A DNA stretch of 64,000 nt from Azadirachta indica (lineage: Eukaryota; Streptophyta; Magnoliopsida; Sapindales; Meliaceae). Below are positions 36,988-48,902 of the stretch, one piece after another. The stretch lies in NCBI GenBank assembly GCA_022749755.1, contig CM040448.1, forward strand, positions 14,754,481-14,818,480. The letters are read 5' to 3'. A model generated the notes under the pieces. That model was not told the origin of the DNA, made no database searches, and worked only from the letters and a program-made list of their open reading frames with translations. The position numbers and the translations under genes are program-made. The first letter of the stretch is position 1. The number at the start of each line of letters is the position of its first letter.

Positions 36988-39925
36988 TCACATTACGGAA
37001 GACACAACTAAGCTAACAAAGAACCCGAGTAAAGCACCAGCCACAACTTCAACCTCAGTGTGCCCAATTGATTCTTTCAACATAGCTAAATTATCAGCAC
37101 TTCTTTCTGGCCCTTCCATATCATCTGATAAGCCAGAAGACATTACCATCTGTTTAGTTTGCCTTTCATTTTTATCAGATTTTAGCAATAAAGGGGAAGC
37201 ATTTGCTGATTTTGATGCAAAAGAGTTCACTTTCTGGGCTAAGAGAGGATCTAGGCTCTCTAATTTTAATGTGGATGATGCTCCTTCTTCACCATCAATT
37301 GCATCAACTTTATCCTTGGACATCCTTGAGTTAACCTGTGTCTTGAACAGCAATTTGTTCAGTGTTTTTGCATGAATTCCTACCTCTCTTCTCACTCCCT
37401 GCAAAAGCAAGAAGCAGCACTCGGATTGACGCTTACAGTCAAACTGTATATTATATTAATCAGGCTATGAAATAATACAATAAAGATATAAATGTCACAT
37501 TTAGAAAAGCAGTAACTTTACAGTTGGCGAACAATTCAGCATCCTACGGCCTCTGATTCTGTCACCATAGAAATATAGCCATTGTTGTAACTCGATTATC
37601 TCAAACGATGATTTCTTGGAGCCTTGGGCACCACATAGCATACATTGTGATATCATTCAATGCTTCACTAGCAGAAGACAAACTTATTGTATGCCAAAGC
37701 AGTATGTACCAACATGTCCACTAAGGCCCCAAAAATGACTTCTACCATATGTTTACTTGTAGTGCTGCATCATTCAAAGGTGAAGCAGATGACAATTTTG
37801 GCAAGGGCCAGAACACGTCTGATGAACAACTAGAAAAAGTTGCTTCAGAAGTTATAAGTCACTTGTCAAACTAGACTGTTTTGTTCTAAAAGGAACATGT
37901 GAGAATAGGTTGCATTTTGCTCATCAGGCCATACTTCTACTACAAAATTGTGAGATGATTGAAAACTTAAAGAAATGGAATAGAAACGCAAAATGACTTA
38001 TTGGAGCAACTACTATGCTTCCCAACCTGTATCCCAAGATTTGTACCGCAGAGATGTGGAAGCTATGCTTCCCAAAGTGTATCACAAGGTTTGTACCGAA
38101 GTGATGTGGAAGCTAACTTGTGATTACCACGTCACCTCATTTGTTAATTAAAAACCAAGTAATCAGTATTTCAAGTTAATCAAAATTAATATGTGGCAGT
38201 GAAAAATCTGCTTTCTCTTCACCTGGGATACAATTTGGAAAAATATTACTCATTTACTAGTGATGGTAAGGTAAGACTGATATGTAACCCCATTTCTGAC
38301 AAAAATCTCAAGTCTCTCATTTTCAACACTAGAAGGAACAAAGGCCTAGATCTATAATATACCATTCACACACGGTAAAGGCATAGGTGGCTGTGTAGGA
38401 GATCAATTTGTTTCGTCATATCTCTTTAACTCATACGATTGTTTTGGTCCACCATAGTTCAACTCCTTGTTCCATAAAAGAAGAAAGCAATATTTAAGTT
38501 CCACAGTAACACGTGGTGACTATGTCTCTATCTTCATCAAGTATACAAATATGCCATAGGAGTTTCTCCCTTTGCAAATGAGTCAGGAGTATGACTAATG
38601 AAATGGAGAAGCACTGAAATGAGTAAGTTCAGCCTGGATCAAGACTAATCAGCTTATTCAAGATCATTCACCAATGAGCATTGGTAGCTCAGGCTTATTC
38701 AAGACTAAGCACATTCTTTTACAATGTGCTCATTACATGGTGCTCTAGATTACTCTTCTTAAGTCAGTGATACTAACATACAAGGAAAGTGTATGTTGCT
38801 GTTAGGAAAAACATGCATACAAAAGTCCGAATGATCCGTAAACATTATGACACTTGTTCAAGATGAAAGGTGATGAATAAACCCACAAATTCTAAACTGA
38901 ACTAAATGAAAGTCAATCATGAACAAGCTAAATATGAGTCTGATCAATGTATATGAAAATGAGCTTGAAGAAATGAAAAAGTGGTAGCACTAAGGTTGAA
39001 GCATGATAAGATCCTTCATTAGCCTTGAAAACATTAACTACTTAATATGATTCCATTGCTAAGCCCATTATTTTATGAAAGCAACATAATTCAGCAAAAA
39101 TCATTTATTCATATTCATTTGTATGGTTAAAATCCCCAAAATAATAAGACATAAACAAACAAAATGACAAGCATACCTGGGCATCATACATGACAAGGCT
39201 AGCGTAGACCAATGTTAGGCCAAAAAAGGAATCTGAAAAGCCCCTGTAATCTAACAATACTTAAAAACAAAGATAAAGGAGAAGCCAATCGCCCAAAATC
39301 CGTTAATTTACGAATGTATAGTCCAACAGCAAAAACAAGGCACAATGCAATAACCTTTCAAGGGCAAGACATGTTGCAGCAGCCACCACAGACTATACAT
39401 CAGCCAGTACCAAAACATAAAAGCTAAATGAGAAAAAGGGTAAAAGGAAGAAAATAAAATAACAAATGGCGGCAAAGAAAGGAGACATACAGAAGAATGA
39501 GTAGACGGGAAACCACCAGCCTGAAAGGTAGCCTTTAAATCAAAATCTCTGCCGTAAAGAAGAGAACCTGTAAATGGCTTTGAGAGCTGCCCAATTGCTG
39601 CTGACACCCCAGCTGCTATCAACACCTGCAATTTTTGATAATTTGTTTATTAAGTATTGCCATCTACCCAGAGGAAGAAATGCAAGTCCATAGAAAATTA
39701 TGGAAACGATACAGTCTAACTGACCTTGTTATGGATGATTTCAGCAATATCCTCTAACCCAACCTTGAGAACACAGGCGGATTTGTAAGTTCTTCTGGGG
39801 TTTCTAAAAGGACCAATACTGTAATAGTAACTGAGTTGGTTTTTGGGATGTGATAAGGTGGAGACGAAGTTGTTCTGAGACGAAAGAGCAGAAAAATTAA
39901 CAGATGTACAACACTGCAACAGCAT
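36988..39925 (-). CDS. Plastid-targeted DUF212 acid phosphatase/haloperoxidase-related protein
   Basis: Member of the 'acid phosphatase/vanadium-dependent haloperoxidase-related' DUF212 family, like Arabidopsis At3g12685. Five exons in coding order: 39725-39925, 39491-39625, 39355-39392, 39177-39243, 36988-37398. They give 852 nt, 283 residues. ATG at 39925 is the first in-frame ATG after a TAG. The N-terminus (about 50 residues, Ser/Asn-rich with basic residues) looks like a chloroplast transit peptide. Family landmarks follow in order: QLSKPFTGSLLYGRDFD, then GGFPSTHSS joined to SVVAAATCLA (resembling the PSxH phosphatase motif), RGFSDSFFGLTLVYASLVMY (membrane helix), DAQGVRREVG, and the C-terminal HTEVEVVAGALLGF helix. 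Between the last two lies a hydrophilic insert of about 100 residues. The last intron (37399-39176) is unusually long and holds a tandem duplication. Enzyme activity is unproven for this family. Confidence 0.88.
38013..38112. repeat. Two 50-bp tandem copies in DUF212 intron
   Basis: 38013-38062 and 38063-38112 are near-identical direct copies beginning CTATGCTTCCCAA and ending GATGTGGAAG, with a handful of substitutions. Confidence 0.9.
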
Positions 39926-40375
39926 GTTATCCGAATTCAATGACTATCAATACAGCAGCTCAACGAAAAAGTGAAGATAGATACGGTTTATGTCTAATTC
40001 AGAATGAGTTCTGATTTGTTCCTCTTCTCCCTGTTTAGTTGCAGCTTCTCTAGTGACCTAAAGAATTGCAATATTTTATCACTTTCGAAACTAATTTGAA
40101 ATTAAAACTTAAATTAAATTTATATTTTTCTAACAAAATTTTTCATTAATAAAAAATATATTAGGTAATTATTAAGGGAAATAGTTTTTACTGCCTTTTG
40201 GAATCAATTAAGAAAAAGGTTATTATCATTTGAGTAATTGTTGTTTGTGAAAATAAACTCAAAAATTAAAAATTTTAAAAATACATAATTAAAATTTCCT
40301 AAAATTTTAAAATTATATAACTTAAACTCCCTTACTTTCTTACTTTGTGCTTATTTCATTCAAATTTTTGATTAA
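39926..40375. other. DUF212 gene promoter side
   Basis: 450 bp immediately 5' of the minus-strand DUF212 gene, grading into AT-rich DNA. The leader and promoter are presumably here. No other feature is supportable. Confidence 0.55.
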
Positions 40376-41970
40376 GGTAACGTTTATCTTTTTGTCAAAA
40401 TTTTGAATATAACTAAAATTTGAATTTAAATTTACGTTTATTTTTTATTTTAAAACATTTAAAAATAAGTGTTAATTTATTTATTTTGACAAAATAAAAA
40501 ATTTGAAAATTAATATTTTGTCATATGTACCCTTTAAAAATAATATATTTATATTTATAATAATTTTGATTATATTAATATAATAATAGATAAAAAAAAA
40601 TTAATAAATTATATTAATATGTACATTATTTATTTATATATAATTTTTTTAAAAAAAAAATAATTTCTAATCAATGATATAAATACCAATTAAAATTAAA
40701 TAAAAATAATAAGTCATATTATAATATAGTTATAATTATATAAATATACAAATTGATTGTAATAATTAAAACATAAAATAAATAAAAATGAGAAGATAAG
40801 TAGAGGAGACTCAAAGTAGAGAAAAATATATTAAAAATAGTTAAATAAAGTTTTAATTTTGTTAGTAAATAAATTAATAAGATAAGAATATTTTTGGAAA
40901 ACAAAATATTAAATTATTCGACATTTGCTTATTTATATTTAAGTCAAAATTTTTAAATTAATTATATTCAAATATTTTTAACAAATATTCAAATATAAGT
41001 TAAAAAATAAACGACTCTTACACATCTGAATAATTATATTCAGACTTCAGTCAAAAAAAACAAACAACCTTTAAGATAGTATTTATTTTTTTATCTAAAA
41101 TTTGAACATAAATGAAATATGAATTTAACTGAATTCTAAATTTGATTGATATATTTGATTTTTTATCTTAAACGTCTGAATATAAATATTAAGTTGTTTA
41201 TTTTTATAAAAATATAAAATCTGAGATAAAGATACTGATTATTATATATATATATATAAATATTAAGTAATAAACTAAGAGTTGTTTATTTTTTTAGTTG
41301 AAGTCTGAATATAATTATTCAGATGTCTAAGAATCGTTTGGTTTTAACTTATATCTGAATATTTGTTAAAAGATTATAATATAATTAAATTAAAAATTTT
41401 GACTTAAATATAAATGAGTAAATATCTAAATAATTTAATATTTTTTTATTTTCTAAAAATTCTTTATTTTATTAATTTATTTACTACTAAAATTAAAATC
41501 CTATTTACCTATTTTTTTTATATATCTATTCTCTATTGTTAATCCCTTCTATTTCTCTTTTTAACCCTACTTATTTTATATTTTAATTATTACAATAAAT
41601 TTATATATTTATATAATTATAATTATATTACAATATAACTTATTATTTTTGTTTAATTTTTATTAATCTTTATATTATCGATTATAAAATTTTTTTTTTA
41701 AAAAAGTCATATATCAAATAAATAAATATTGTAAATACTAATACAATTTATTAACTTTTCATCTATTATTATGCTAATAACATCGAAATTATTATACATA
41801 TAATTATATTATTTAAAAAGTATATATATGTTAAAATATCAATTTTCAAATTTTTTATTTTGTTAAAACAAACAATTTAATACTTATTTTTAGATATTTT
41901 AAAATAAAAAACAAATATATCATTCAAATTCAAATTTTAATTAAATTCAAATTTAAGTCATGTTACCAGT
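40376..41970. repeat. Very long imperfect inverted repeat, arms about 690 bp
   Basis: Left arm 40376-41068 reads as the reverse complement of right arm 41281-41970, with a 212-bp spacer. Registers checked by eye: 41022-41043 pairs exactly with 41305-41326; 40756-40771 with 41581-41596; 40501-40510 with 41842-41851; 40376-40381 with 41962-41967. The complementary coordinates sum to 82343-82352 throughout, so the arms align almost without indels. Arms and spacer are extremely AT-rich with no coding frame. Consistent with a foldback-type non-autonomous DNA transposon; a transcript would fold into a hairpin of about 0.7 kb. Confidence 0.85.
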
Positions 41971-42276
41971 TTAGATTAAAAAAAAAATGCTACCTAAAGA
42001 TATTATTGACAAATTGAATATTTAATTTACTCCAATATTGGATTATTCAGATTTAAATTAAATTTTTTTACTTAATTACATTAAAATATTTTTAGTGAGT
42101 TTTCATATATAAGTTAAAAAATAAGCACTTATTAAATATATGAATAAATTTATTTAAATTTTAGATTAAAAAATAAACATGTCCTAACTCAGACACTAAA
42201 TGTTAGCAAATGTTTGAAAAAACTATTTTTTGTCTTTAAAAACAATTTAGTGGTTAAAAGTCCATTTTAGCCTTCA

Positions 42277-42546
42277 TATTTTAAGTTATCTTTTAATTTT
42301 TATTACTAAATAATATATAAATCATACTTATCAATATTTTCATTACTAATTTTTAAAAATTAAAACAAAATAATTTGTGCAATATTATAAAAAAATATAT
42401 ATATAATATTAAGATTCTACAATTGACATATTATATAAGAGGTATATATAATATATTATGCAATATTTTTTATATCATAACCAATATTTTTTTTTATATT
42501 GTTAAAAAAAATTTTTATAATAAAATTTAAAAAATAACTTAAGATA
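42277..42546. repeat. MITE-like element with about 29-bp inverted ends
   Basis: 42277-42305 and 42518-42546 are inverted copies (about 25 of 29 positions match). The interior is AT-rich with no ORF, for a total of about 270 bp. Size and structure fit a miniature inverted-repeat element. The target-site duplication is not clear. Confidence 0.55.
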
Positions 42547-45472
42547 TAAAAGTTATAATTAGGGATGATAGTGGGTAGGGACCTTAATCCTCTGCCCCTT
42601 CCTCGGCTCAATTTGAGCTTATTTGACTTTCAAATAAAAATGTATACCGCAATTGATATGATTCAAATTCAAAACTTCAATGAAAATAAACAAGTAACAT
42701 ACCACTACAGCACTTATACTTATTTGCTAAAATATGTAAATACAAACTATTTAAATAAGAACACCTATTTAATTTATATTATTAAAAGCATTATTTTTGA
42801 AGTATTATTATTGATATAAAATAACTTTATAATCTAAAATAATTTAAATTTAATAACTATTATAATTATTATTAGTAATAATTTAATAATAATTTTATTT
42901 TTAATAATTATTTGAAAATAATTTTAATACTATCATTTTTCATTATAATTATTTTAAGGAACAATAAATCTATTTTAATATTATTATTTTTAAATTCTAA
43001 TAAAATATATTTGTTACAAATATATTTATTTTCTTTTAAAAAATAATCTTTAAAATTTAAAAAAATTATGTAATTTTTACATATAATTTATTATTTATTC
43101 AACAATAAGTTAATAATTTGAATTATATAAGAGTAATTATGGTTATTAAATCTAAATTATATTAAATTATAGAATTATTTTATATATATTAAATATAAAA
43201 TTCTCGGAAATGAAGCGTACAGTGATTAAAATCTCAAATATCACAAAAACAATGTTAAAGTTTGTAAAATCATAAAAGTCTAACTTTTTTCACCAAATCT
43301 CTTAATGCAAATCAAATTTTTATATCTTTCCAATAATAGTAAATTAATTTTTAATATGTGAAATTACCATTTCATATATCATTAAAATAACATAATAAAA
43401 ATAAATATTAGATTTTTTCAAAAATAATTGATGAAAATAAAATAATTGACAACAACCATTAATGTGATTGAGACAATTTAAATAAAATATTACAGTTTAT
43501 AATAATTTTATTAAAATAAAACATAAAATTTGATTTATATATTTACTTCAACATTTTTATTAATCTATATAACATTTTATTAATCTATATAAGTAAAAAA
43601 ATAAATAAATGTAGTAAATTATGATCCAATTTTGTAATTAAATTGACAAAAATTAGAGGAAATATATTAAGTCAATCTCAGAGTTTAAAGTTTTTAATTT
43701 TGAAGATAAATATTTTATTTGGTAAATAAAAAAAGGGATTTAACAAAAAACATCGGCCTTTTATATCTCAAAATTAAAAAAATATTCACATAACAAAATG
43801 TTCTTAAAAAAATGTCATATCTCACTTTTTTTGTCCCTCTTTTTAAGCAAAAGTGTCAATAATAAATAAAATTAGTAAACTTAACTTTCGAGTTGCTGTA
43901 ATAACTCAAAAATCAAAATTTTTAATTTAATTATATTTATTTAATCTACTGATCCAGCTGACGATTGAAGGAAAATAACTTAATATGCCTTCATTTTATA
44001 ATAAATATTTTCCTTAAAAACATTTATTTAAAAATATCCATTTTATACACTGTGAAATTAAAACACCTTCATATCTAAAATTTATGAAACACTTTCAACT
44101 TGTTGCAGTAACTCTAAAGTGGTAGTTTTGAATTATTATAATAACTCAAAGTTAAGTTCAATAATTTTGGGTATTAGAGGTATTTGTGTCTAAAAGGCTT
44201 AAAATTGAATATTTTTGAATAATATTTTATAGTGTGAGTATTTTTGAATGGAGAGAATAAAAATTGGGTACATTTGATTAAATCACATGATTGATTTAGC
44301 AGATTTTGGTAATAATAATAGTTGAGATGAGGATTTCCATCCATAGATAGAGTTTGGTTCGTTAAGGTATTTCATTTTCACTCTACGACTCTCTTCTTAG
44401 CAACGTATTGCTGCGACCTGCCTAACAATTCCGTAATCGGAAAATCTTGTACCATCCTTTCCTCGGTTTTTTGGCGATACTGGAAAAGAGGACCATCACT
44501 TATAATCAGTCAGTAATTCATGTTTTTCTGTTTGGGATAAACACGACCATAGTTTTACAATTTCATTCAACTCAACATATGCGTTTACAACTACGACAAA
44601 GGCATTTGTAGGATAAAAGACAAAACAGTTATGAAGCTACCCATACAACACAATGGTGATCTTTCTTGTACCAGACCAACAGGTTTCATAAAAAGCAACG
44701 AAGCCAAAATTCAACATGGTCAATTCTTATTCATTTCCTCTTTTATTGACATGCTGAGATCAGCAATAATCTATACACCAGTTACTCTCTTATCCAAACC
44801 TGCATCGATAATTAAACCGAGATGATATGCAAATATTAGCTTCAATTTCCAATTTTTCATGCATTAAACAGATAGAAAGAGCATAAATACATTAAGAAAT
44901 GGAAGAACAAGTCAACACTTCTATTCCAGTTAAATTATCTGACAGATTGCCTTTCTTTTTTATGAATAACTTGCATCCTTTTCATGAATAATGCAACTGA
45001 TAATTTCGCAAAAGGACAATATTTAATTGGAGAAAGATTACCTAGACTCACTAGATGTTTTGCTCACTTGAGATTACCTGGTCTCACTAGATGCTTTGCT
45101 CACGTTTACAATGCCCTCTAAATTTAGGCTCTGTGGATGCTCTTTTGGGTGATATAGTTGTTACGTATTAGTGATGTTAAAAGCAGAAGTATTACTGCCA
45201 CTAGTTTCTCTGACATCCAGAAGATCATGAACAAACATCAATCAACCGCTTTACAAGTTCAACCTCTTTGGTTTGTAGAATTGGCTACCAACACAAGACA
45301 CTGCATTGAGTTATTTCCTGTTTATCCTGAGACTTCTTAAATTTTCCATTTCCAACCCCTCTACATCATTTAAACTAGTAACAGAAAAGATAAATAAAAC
45401 ACCAGAAGCATATACAAAATTAATACCGTGTGCATGTTGTCCAGGCATAAAGCCACGTTAGAAACCAGGAGT
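42547..45472. other. AT-rich spacer and ICDH 3' flank
   Basis: 2.9 kb with no supportable gene. From 42.8 to 44.3 kb it is almost pure A/T with stop codons in all frames. From about 44.35 kb composition becomes more balanced, and a 32-bp direct duplication lies at 45036-45067 / 45072-45103. The 3' UTR of the minus-strand ICDH begins just below 45473. Short open frames at 44631-44825 and 45158-45340 (+) have no recognisable product. Confidence 0.6.
45036..45103. repeat. Short direct duplication (32-bp units, 36-bp period)
   Basis: 45036-45067 and 45072-45103 both read GATTACCT..CTCACTAGATG.TTTGCTCAC with three differences. Confidence 0.85.
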
Positions 45473-48470
45473 TTACAACTTTGCTTTGGTGGACATTTTT
45501 GCTCTCAGGTTCTCAGCTACAGCATCAATGAACTCTTCTGTGTTCATATATTGAGCCCTAGCAACCCTACAGAAAATGCAAAATGTCTTACTGTCATAAA
45601 CTTGAGCAAACACACAACTTGAAAAGTGAATAAATTTTGAAGCACAGACTTAGGCCCATGGATAAGAAGTGCAAGATCCTTAGTCATCTTCCCTGATTCA
45701 ACAGTTGCAATGCAGGCTGCTTCCAGTTTTTGAGTAAAATCCAATAGCCTGTCATTACCATCTAACTTTGCCCTGAAAACGTATTATGATAAGAGAGTTT
45801 CAACTAATGTTTCAAGAACTCAGTATTGTAACCCATTCCAGAAGTTTCTGTAAATTTATAAAGAAAAAATTTAAAAGCAAATGTTGTAAGCACTCGTATA
45901 TTAGAGTAAAACAATATTAAATCTTCCACCTGTGTGAAAGACCTTGTGACCAAGCAAAGATTGATGCCATGCTGTTTGTACTGGTTTCACCTCCTTTCTG
46001 ATGAACCCGGTAATGGCGGGTAACTGTACCATGGGCTGCTTCAGCTTCAATGGTCTTGCCATCAGGGCACACCTGGAACCCAAAACAACGTTCTTCTATC
46101 ATATCCAAGGAGAAAATATAAAAGGAGGAAAAAAAAGAAATTGTGACAGGCCGACAAAATCATCCCAGCAAATTATACCAGTACTGATGTCATCAGCCCC
46201 AGAGATCCAAATCCTGTTTCAAAAGAAACAAATGTTTTGAAAGGATTAAATATAGTTTCAAAACCCTGGCAACAGCCCTGAAGAGAAATCAACATCCTGT
46301 CATTTATTTCTCATGAGAGATTTTAACAAGGATAAAATTGAAAAAAATAAACTGGTCATTATCACTAACTGACACAAACCTTGGGCTAAGAAATCACTTT
46401 GCACATCCCCATCATAATTTTTGCATGCCCATACATAACCTCCTTCGCTCTTTAGAGCATAAGCAACCATATCGTCAATTAGACGATGTTCGTACCTAAA
46501 ATTGAGCCAGATAAGTCATTGAGAAATCACTCAACTGCACAATTGACCACCATTCTGGGCAATATATCTCACCATATCCCTGCAGCCTCAAATTTGGATT
46601 TCCACTGAGTTTCATAAACTTCCTGAAATATGTCCTTGAATCTGCAGAAAAGTCGAAAAAGTTCAATCCATGATTTTAACAAAGAAATATGTTTTTCACA
46701 TTGAAAAGGTGTGAAAACAATGTATAACATCTGAAAATAAAGAGCTTCTAAGAGTTTTATGCACAACAAATGTCCACTCTCTAACCAAAAGAATTATAAG
46801 AAGAATCATAATGGTCCAGAAAGAAAGGAAACCCAGATACAATGATGCTGGAGGCCTGAAGCAGCTTACCTTCCATCATATTTTTTGAGAATGGTATTTT
46901 TTGTGCTAAGATAGAGTGGCCAATTTTTCTGGTAAGCAGTGTTCATTGAAACCTCAGCAAAAGAACGGATAGACTGTTTTCAAAAATTCAAGTAGAAGGA
47001 CAATAGATTCAGCTTTGAGAAGCTCAGCAACTGTTACCGAGTAAAAGAAAACAAGAGAGATGAAAAAAACTGCATTTTCCTAATCTCCACCTCATCAGTG
47101 TTATACATGGATAAAGCCACACCTCCAGCACCATTGAAGTTAAAAACCTCAAACTCTGTCTTTTCAGTATGACCATCTGGTACTGCAAACAACCAATTGC
47201 CTATATAAGCTGAGAAAATATGCAAGCAGTGAAAATGATTAAAAAATGCGAGTAGAGAACCACAAGAAGAGAAAAAAGTTTGTGTGCTGCAATTCTGCAA
47301 GTCTCTGTTGTTAGTAAAAGTAGTATACATTAAAGAGGAAGTTCTTCACTAGATATAGGGAATATTACGAAAAACTAATTTAAGTTTCCCGGATCCTTGG
47401 ATAACTGTATCAGTTGCTCGGTACTGATCACCAAAGGCATGCCTTCCAATGCAGATTGGCTTGGTCCAACCTGAAAAGAATGACAATTTATGTCGTTTAT
47501 TTACTTACTTTTGCTTATAATTTTGAGAATAAACAGAAATATAATAAAATGATTGTGAACCTGAGACAAGCCTGGGTATGTTTCTGCAGATAATTGGTTC
47601 TCTAAATACCGTGCCTGAAGACAGAGGAAGGGGAAAACAATTGGTTTTAAGAAAATTGTAGAAAAACAGCACGTGGCAAAAGTAAAAATAATATACAGGA
47701 AGGTTTAGTGACCATTTAAAATGTTACGAATTGTTCCGTTTGGACTCTTCCACATTCTTTTCAAGTTAAACTCCTTAACCCGGCCTTCATCTGTCAGAGA
47801 CCAGTCAAAATTAAAAAACTTTGTCAATGTTTAACCGTAACAAACCGCATCCAAATAGTTCATACGATCAATAAAAACATTTTGCAAAGTTCCAATCTTG
47901 GAGATGTATACCTGGAGTTATAGTTGCACACTTAATAGCTACATTATACCTACAATAACAGGATAAAATACAAAATTACGCCATAAGAATCAAGGCGCCA
48001 ATTAGAAGTAAAACATCCAATGGTTTCAGCAGTAGATGAAACAGAATAGAAGTACAGAGATGGTAACAAAAGAAAAAAAGGAAAAAGTAGTGGTTCGTAC
48101 TTGACAGTAGCTTGAGCACTTTCAATGGTAACTTGATCGTCAGTAGCATCACGATTGGGAAGCCCAAGATCAAAGTACTTAATATCCAACTCCAGAAATG
48201 GATTAATTAGCTGATATGAGAATCATTCAAAGACAAAATTAGATTTAAAGGATTCTAAGCAGATTAAAAAAAAAACACGGAATTACCTTATCCTTTATGG
48301 ATTTCCAAATAACTCGAGTCATCTCATCCCCTGCATTTGTTGTCATGTACAATTCAGTCGATGGATAATTTAACAAAAACGTTGGATGCGAAGTAGAACC
48401 AATAAAAGTATGACGACTGACCGTCCATTTCGACAATGGGATTGGCCACCTTGATCTTCTGGAATTCCAT
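45473..48470 (-). CDS. ICDH: NADP-dependent isocitrate dehydrogenase, peroxisomal type
   Basis: Converts isocitrate to 2-oxoglutarate and CO2 while making NADPH. Fifteen exons in coding order: 48422-48470, 48287-48330, 48101-48210, 47912-47949, 47713-47790, 47561-47614, 47369-47470, 47091-47182, 46870-46973, 46573-46641, 46380-46495, 46179-46213, 45930-46072, 45650-45772, 45473-45566. They total 1251 nt, 416 residues, with all phases consistent. Visible family blocks: [34 protein letters not shown] (substrate phosphate site), [45 protein letters not shown], and [20 protein letters not shown] (cofactor region). There is no N-terminal presequence. The last three residues are Ala-Lys-Leu, a type-1 peroxisomal signal. 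Internal details ([30 protein letters not shown]) resemble Arabidopsis At1g54340, the peroxisomal isoform, more than the cytosolic one. Divergent from the CCCH gene, 432 bp away. Confidence 0.95.
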
Positions 48471-48902
48471 TTATTTGGGTGCCGATGATTATGATTTGTG
48501 ATTCTGATCTTGATCTTAGATTAACGAACGTAATAACAGTATGTAAAACAATCAAGGATCGAGAACGAGAGACGAGAGAGACAAAGATACTAGTTTTATG
48601 TCGTAATAATACATGGGCCCAAAACTGTATCTGTAATTTTGCTCAGCTCCAAGAATCACGTTGACGGCGTAATAAAAGTAGAAAGGTTAAAAGACCATAT
48701 CCAAAATGCTTAGGGGTTAATATGTAATTGACTATTATTGAGTGGTGTATTGAGTAGCAGGAAAACTATGCATTAATACTACGAAAAGAAAGATGGGGAG
48801 AAAAATCTGAACTCGTTAAATTCCTTTCTTCCTTAACTAATCAATTCATTCACTCTCTAGGGTTGTATTGATTAGAGTGCAGAGAGCTAGTGGGGTTAAT
48901 TC
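48471..48902. promoter_or_regulatory. Shared divergent promoter region, ICDH and HUA1-like genes
   Basis: Only 432 bp separate the two divergent ATG codons, so both promoters and both 5' leaders must fit here. No clear TATA boxes were assigned. Confidence 0.6.

Noticed and set aside
40070..44340. AT-rich block as an organelle-DNA insertion or centromeric satellite
   Set aside because: No plastid or mitochondrial gene motifs and no regular satellite period; inverted repeats and simple AT drift explain it better.
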